Source of the DNA: Tethya wilhelma
Lineage: Eukaryota > Porifera > Demospongiae > Tethyida > Tethyidae
Assembly: GCA_964030475.1 (NCBI GenBank)
Contig: CAXIPT010000001.1
Coordinates: 19,657,979 to 19,721,978, forward strand
Length of the DNA stretch: 64,000 nt
Direction of reading: 5' to 3'
In this document: in pieces, positions 62,129 through 64,000 of the stretch
Layout of the letters: each line of letters opens with the position of its first letter
Numbering within the stretch: the stretch's first letter is position 1
Program-made: the position numbers and the translations under genes
The notes under the pieces: model-generated
Seen by the model: only the letters and a program-made list of their open reading frames with translations
What the model was told of the DNA's origin: nothing
Database searches by the model: none

Positions 62129-62189
62129 ATGGCGGCGAGACTGTTGCTACTTCCACTCCTCCTCGCAATGCTCGTCTCCTCTGTCACGG
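62129..62189 (+). CDS. First exon of a secreted or type I membrane protein
   Basis: ATG at 62129 opens 20 codons of pure signal peptide (MAARLLLLPLLLAMLVSSVT) and ends in phase 1 at a consensus donor (G|GTGAGTGAG at 62190). It lies 292 bp past the CWC27 stop on the same strand, so the interval must hold its promoter. The next exon is not found in the remaining 1.8 kb. The protein's identity is unknown; a phase-1 signal-peptide exon is typical of modular extracellular proteins. Confidence 0.6.
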
Positions 62190-63928
62190 GTGAGTGAGTT
62201 TGTGTGTGTCTGTGTTGGTGTCTGCTCATCGGGGCGAATGATCACCTTCTTGTGTTCATGCCCGTCCAAGCAGACAACTGGAGCATTTATTTAGCAGCAG
62301 CTGCCCATAGCTCCTTTTGTTCTGAGTGCATGTGTGTATGGAGCATAAAGGGTCTTGTATAATATATAACCCATGGATGAATTTGTGCTCGTGTTTTAGA
62401 CTTGTACGCACTTTGTGCAGTACAAGTTGAAGGCTTTGTTAGTGAAAGGTGGCCTCAAGCAACTTGGACAAATAGCTTCCATTGTGAATGAATTGATGGG
62501 TGTTTCTCTAAGAGAAACAAACTGACTTCCAGAGCTTTTAGCTGGTCAGCTGATGTATGTGTTTGTTCCCGGGTGCAGCACCCTTACAATATCAACATCT
62601 CAAGCTGATAGTGTGGTCACTGAGCCATTGCATGTGGGCAGCTAGCTACCATGAGAAAAGGGCTGTCTTGCACACTGCACTGTGGTTTGAGGTGCACAAC
62701 TGATTTGCAACCAAAAAAAACATGCTACAATACTTCTGCTATAAATTGCTAGAAAATGAGCATTGCTGTGTTCCTGGAGAGGTTTTACAAGTTTGTATGC
62801 TGGATTACAATTAAGTTATAGTCCAATGTCTACTTCTGCCAAGTTCAGGGAGTCATCCATCCTGTCACATTTGCTGTAGTCTTCTTGTCTGTGTGTGTTT
62901 TAGAGATGCTTTTGTTTCACAACGTAACAGTTTACTAACAGTAAAAAAAAAGTGTGACCAGCTGTAAAACTCATACAGTCCGAAGCACTTGAATTCCACT
63001 AGTAGAAAAACGTGCTTGCCATATTCCTCATAGTTTTGATATGAGTATCTGAAGCAGCAAAATTTGTAGAGCTATATAGACCTTCAAATCCCTGCATTGG
63101 GGAAAGTAGAGAGCATGTGCCCTTTATCATGGCTATGGTGACAATTGACAATGGACTGGGGAGAGTTTACTGCTTTGTTGTATTTGTCATTGCACACAAT
63201 ATACTTTACTGAAGAGAAGACTAGCTTGCATCACACTGTGTGTTTTGTGAGTGTGTGTGACTGAGCATCTTTACTTTGTCTAGAAATGTGTCAGTCAGTA
63301 GACAAGTTATTAGTGTACCAACTGTGTTGCTTCTGCGACTTCTGCTTCTGGTTTGTGTTTACGGACGAATGGGAATCTGATATCTATTGTCAAAAACCAG
63401 TAATATCAACTCACTAGTTGCAAAGTTGGCGACAAAGAAATCAGTTTTTGTTTCATTACATGATCATCTATTACATTATCGGTGATAGAATTACAATAGT
63501 GGGAATCCCACCAGATCACGATCTTGCACGATCTTAATCACGATCTTGCATTCTATCATATGGTGGGCTTTCACCTGAAAACATAAAGTAAGATTTGCAG
63601 CAGTGCTGTGTGTGCATGTTATCGGCAGCTGTGGAGGAGGTCATGAATTACTTATTGGAATTATGGAAGACTGCAGTGGGAGGCCGTGAGAAGAATTTTT
63701 TCCCCTGAAGCTCTCTCAGCTAAATTTAGAATGGTGTTTATTTTGGAAAGGATCTCTCCTTATTAGTTGGCTGATCAGCACCTTGGTGAATCTCGTGAGA
63801 ACCATGGAGTGTGTTGATGGGGGAGGAGTAAGTGTGTGGGAGAGAGAGGAAGGAGAGAGTCGTTGTGAAATGTCTCACTCGGGTTGGAGTTGATTGCAGT
63901 GTTGATGGAGTTTGACAATCGAAACAGG

Positions 63929-64000
<72 letters not shown>
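62190..64000 (+). other. First intron of the 62129 gene, to the window edge
   Basis: No convincing second exon. It ends in a pure (GT)n array from about 63930 to the window edge. A short direct repeat of ATCACGATCTTGCA-like strings occurs near 63515-63555. Confidence 0.5.

Noticed and set aside
62091..62294. 67-codon frame overlapping the start of the last gene
   Set aside because: Different frame; the signal-peptide exon at 62129 with a consensus donor is the better model.

Overview
The window is animal nuclear DNA: spliced genes with GT-AG introns, immunoglobulin (Ig), KLF zinc-finger, ankyrin and Death-fold domains, a ciliary gene and a dense load of small inverted-repeat transposons. Short introns and the mix of genes fit an early-branching metazoan. 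My best guess is a demosponge such as Amphimedon, but that is inference. The assembly has one long gap (4246-5196) and single-N joins at 5785, 35121, 39385, 43308, 47290 and 51478, so order across those points is not guaranteed.

Layout. 1-2750: three inverted-repeat elements, one carrying a Ulp1-type peptidase. 3117-4175 (-): last three visible exons of an SREK1IP1 homolog, the 5' end lost in the gap. 5197-5784: a 35-bp minisatellite. 5948-10911 (-): six exons of a secreted or membrane Ig/FN3 protein, 3' end not visible. 11214-27838 (-): a complete 20-exon CPLANE1 (C5orf42) homolog of about 3455 residues, with every exon junction in phase. A plus-strand intronless gene for a cysteine-rich, probably GPI-anchored protein (25652-26632) lies inside its third intron. 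28211-31020 (-): a broken Death-fold gene with a KLF10/11-like zinc-finger module embedded in it. 31393-33808 (+): a frameshifted integrase-core gene split by a TTAA-flanked element that itself holds another palindromic element.

35-46.5 kb is a scrambled, duplicated region: Dymeclin (DYM) fragments, ankyrin and ankyrin-Death fragments, a copy of the SREK1IP1 last exon, and many transposons. 46502-61836 (+): a complete 14-exon CWC27 homolog of 480 residues. 62129 (+): first exon of a secreted or type I membrane protein that continues past the window.

Functionally the intact genes are housekeeping: splicing (SREK1IP1, CWC27), cilium assembly (CPLANE1) and Golgi organisation (DYM). There is no operon logic. 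The most unusual material is the transposon biology: a 9-bp-duplication (Mutator-like) inverted-repeat family with one copy reduced to a perfect 35-bp palindrome, an element abutting a splice donor, and nested insertions. The KLF/Death-fold chimera is the other standout. All exon models were built by hand from splice signals and phase.
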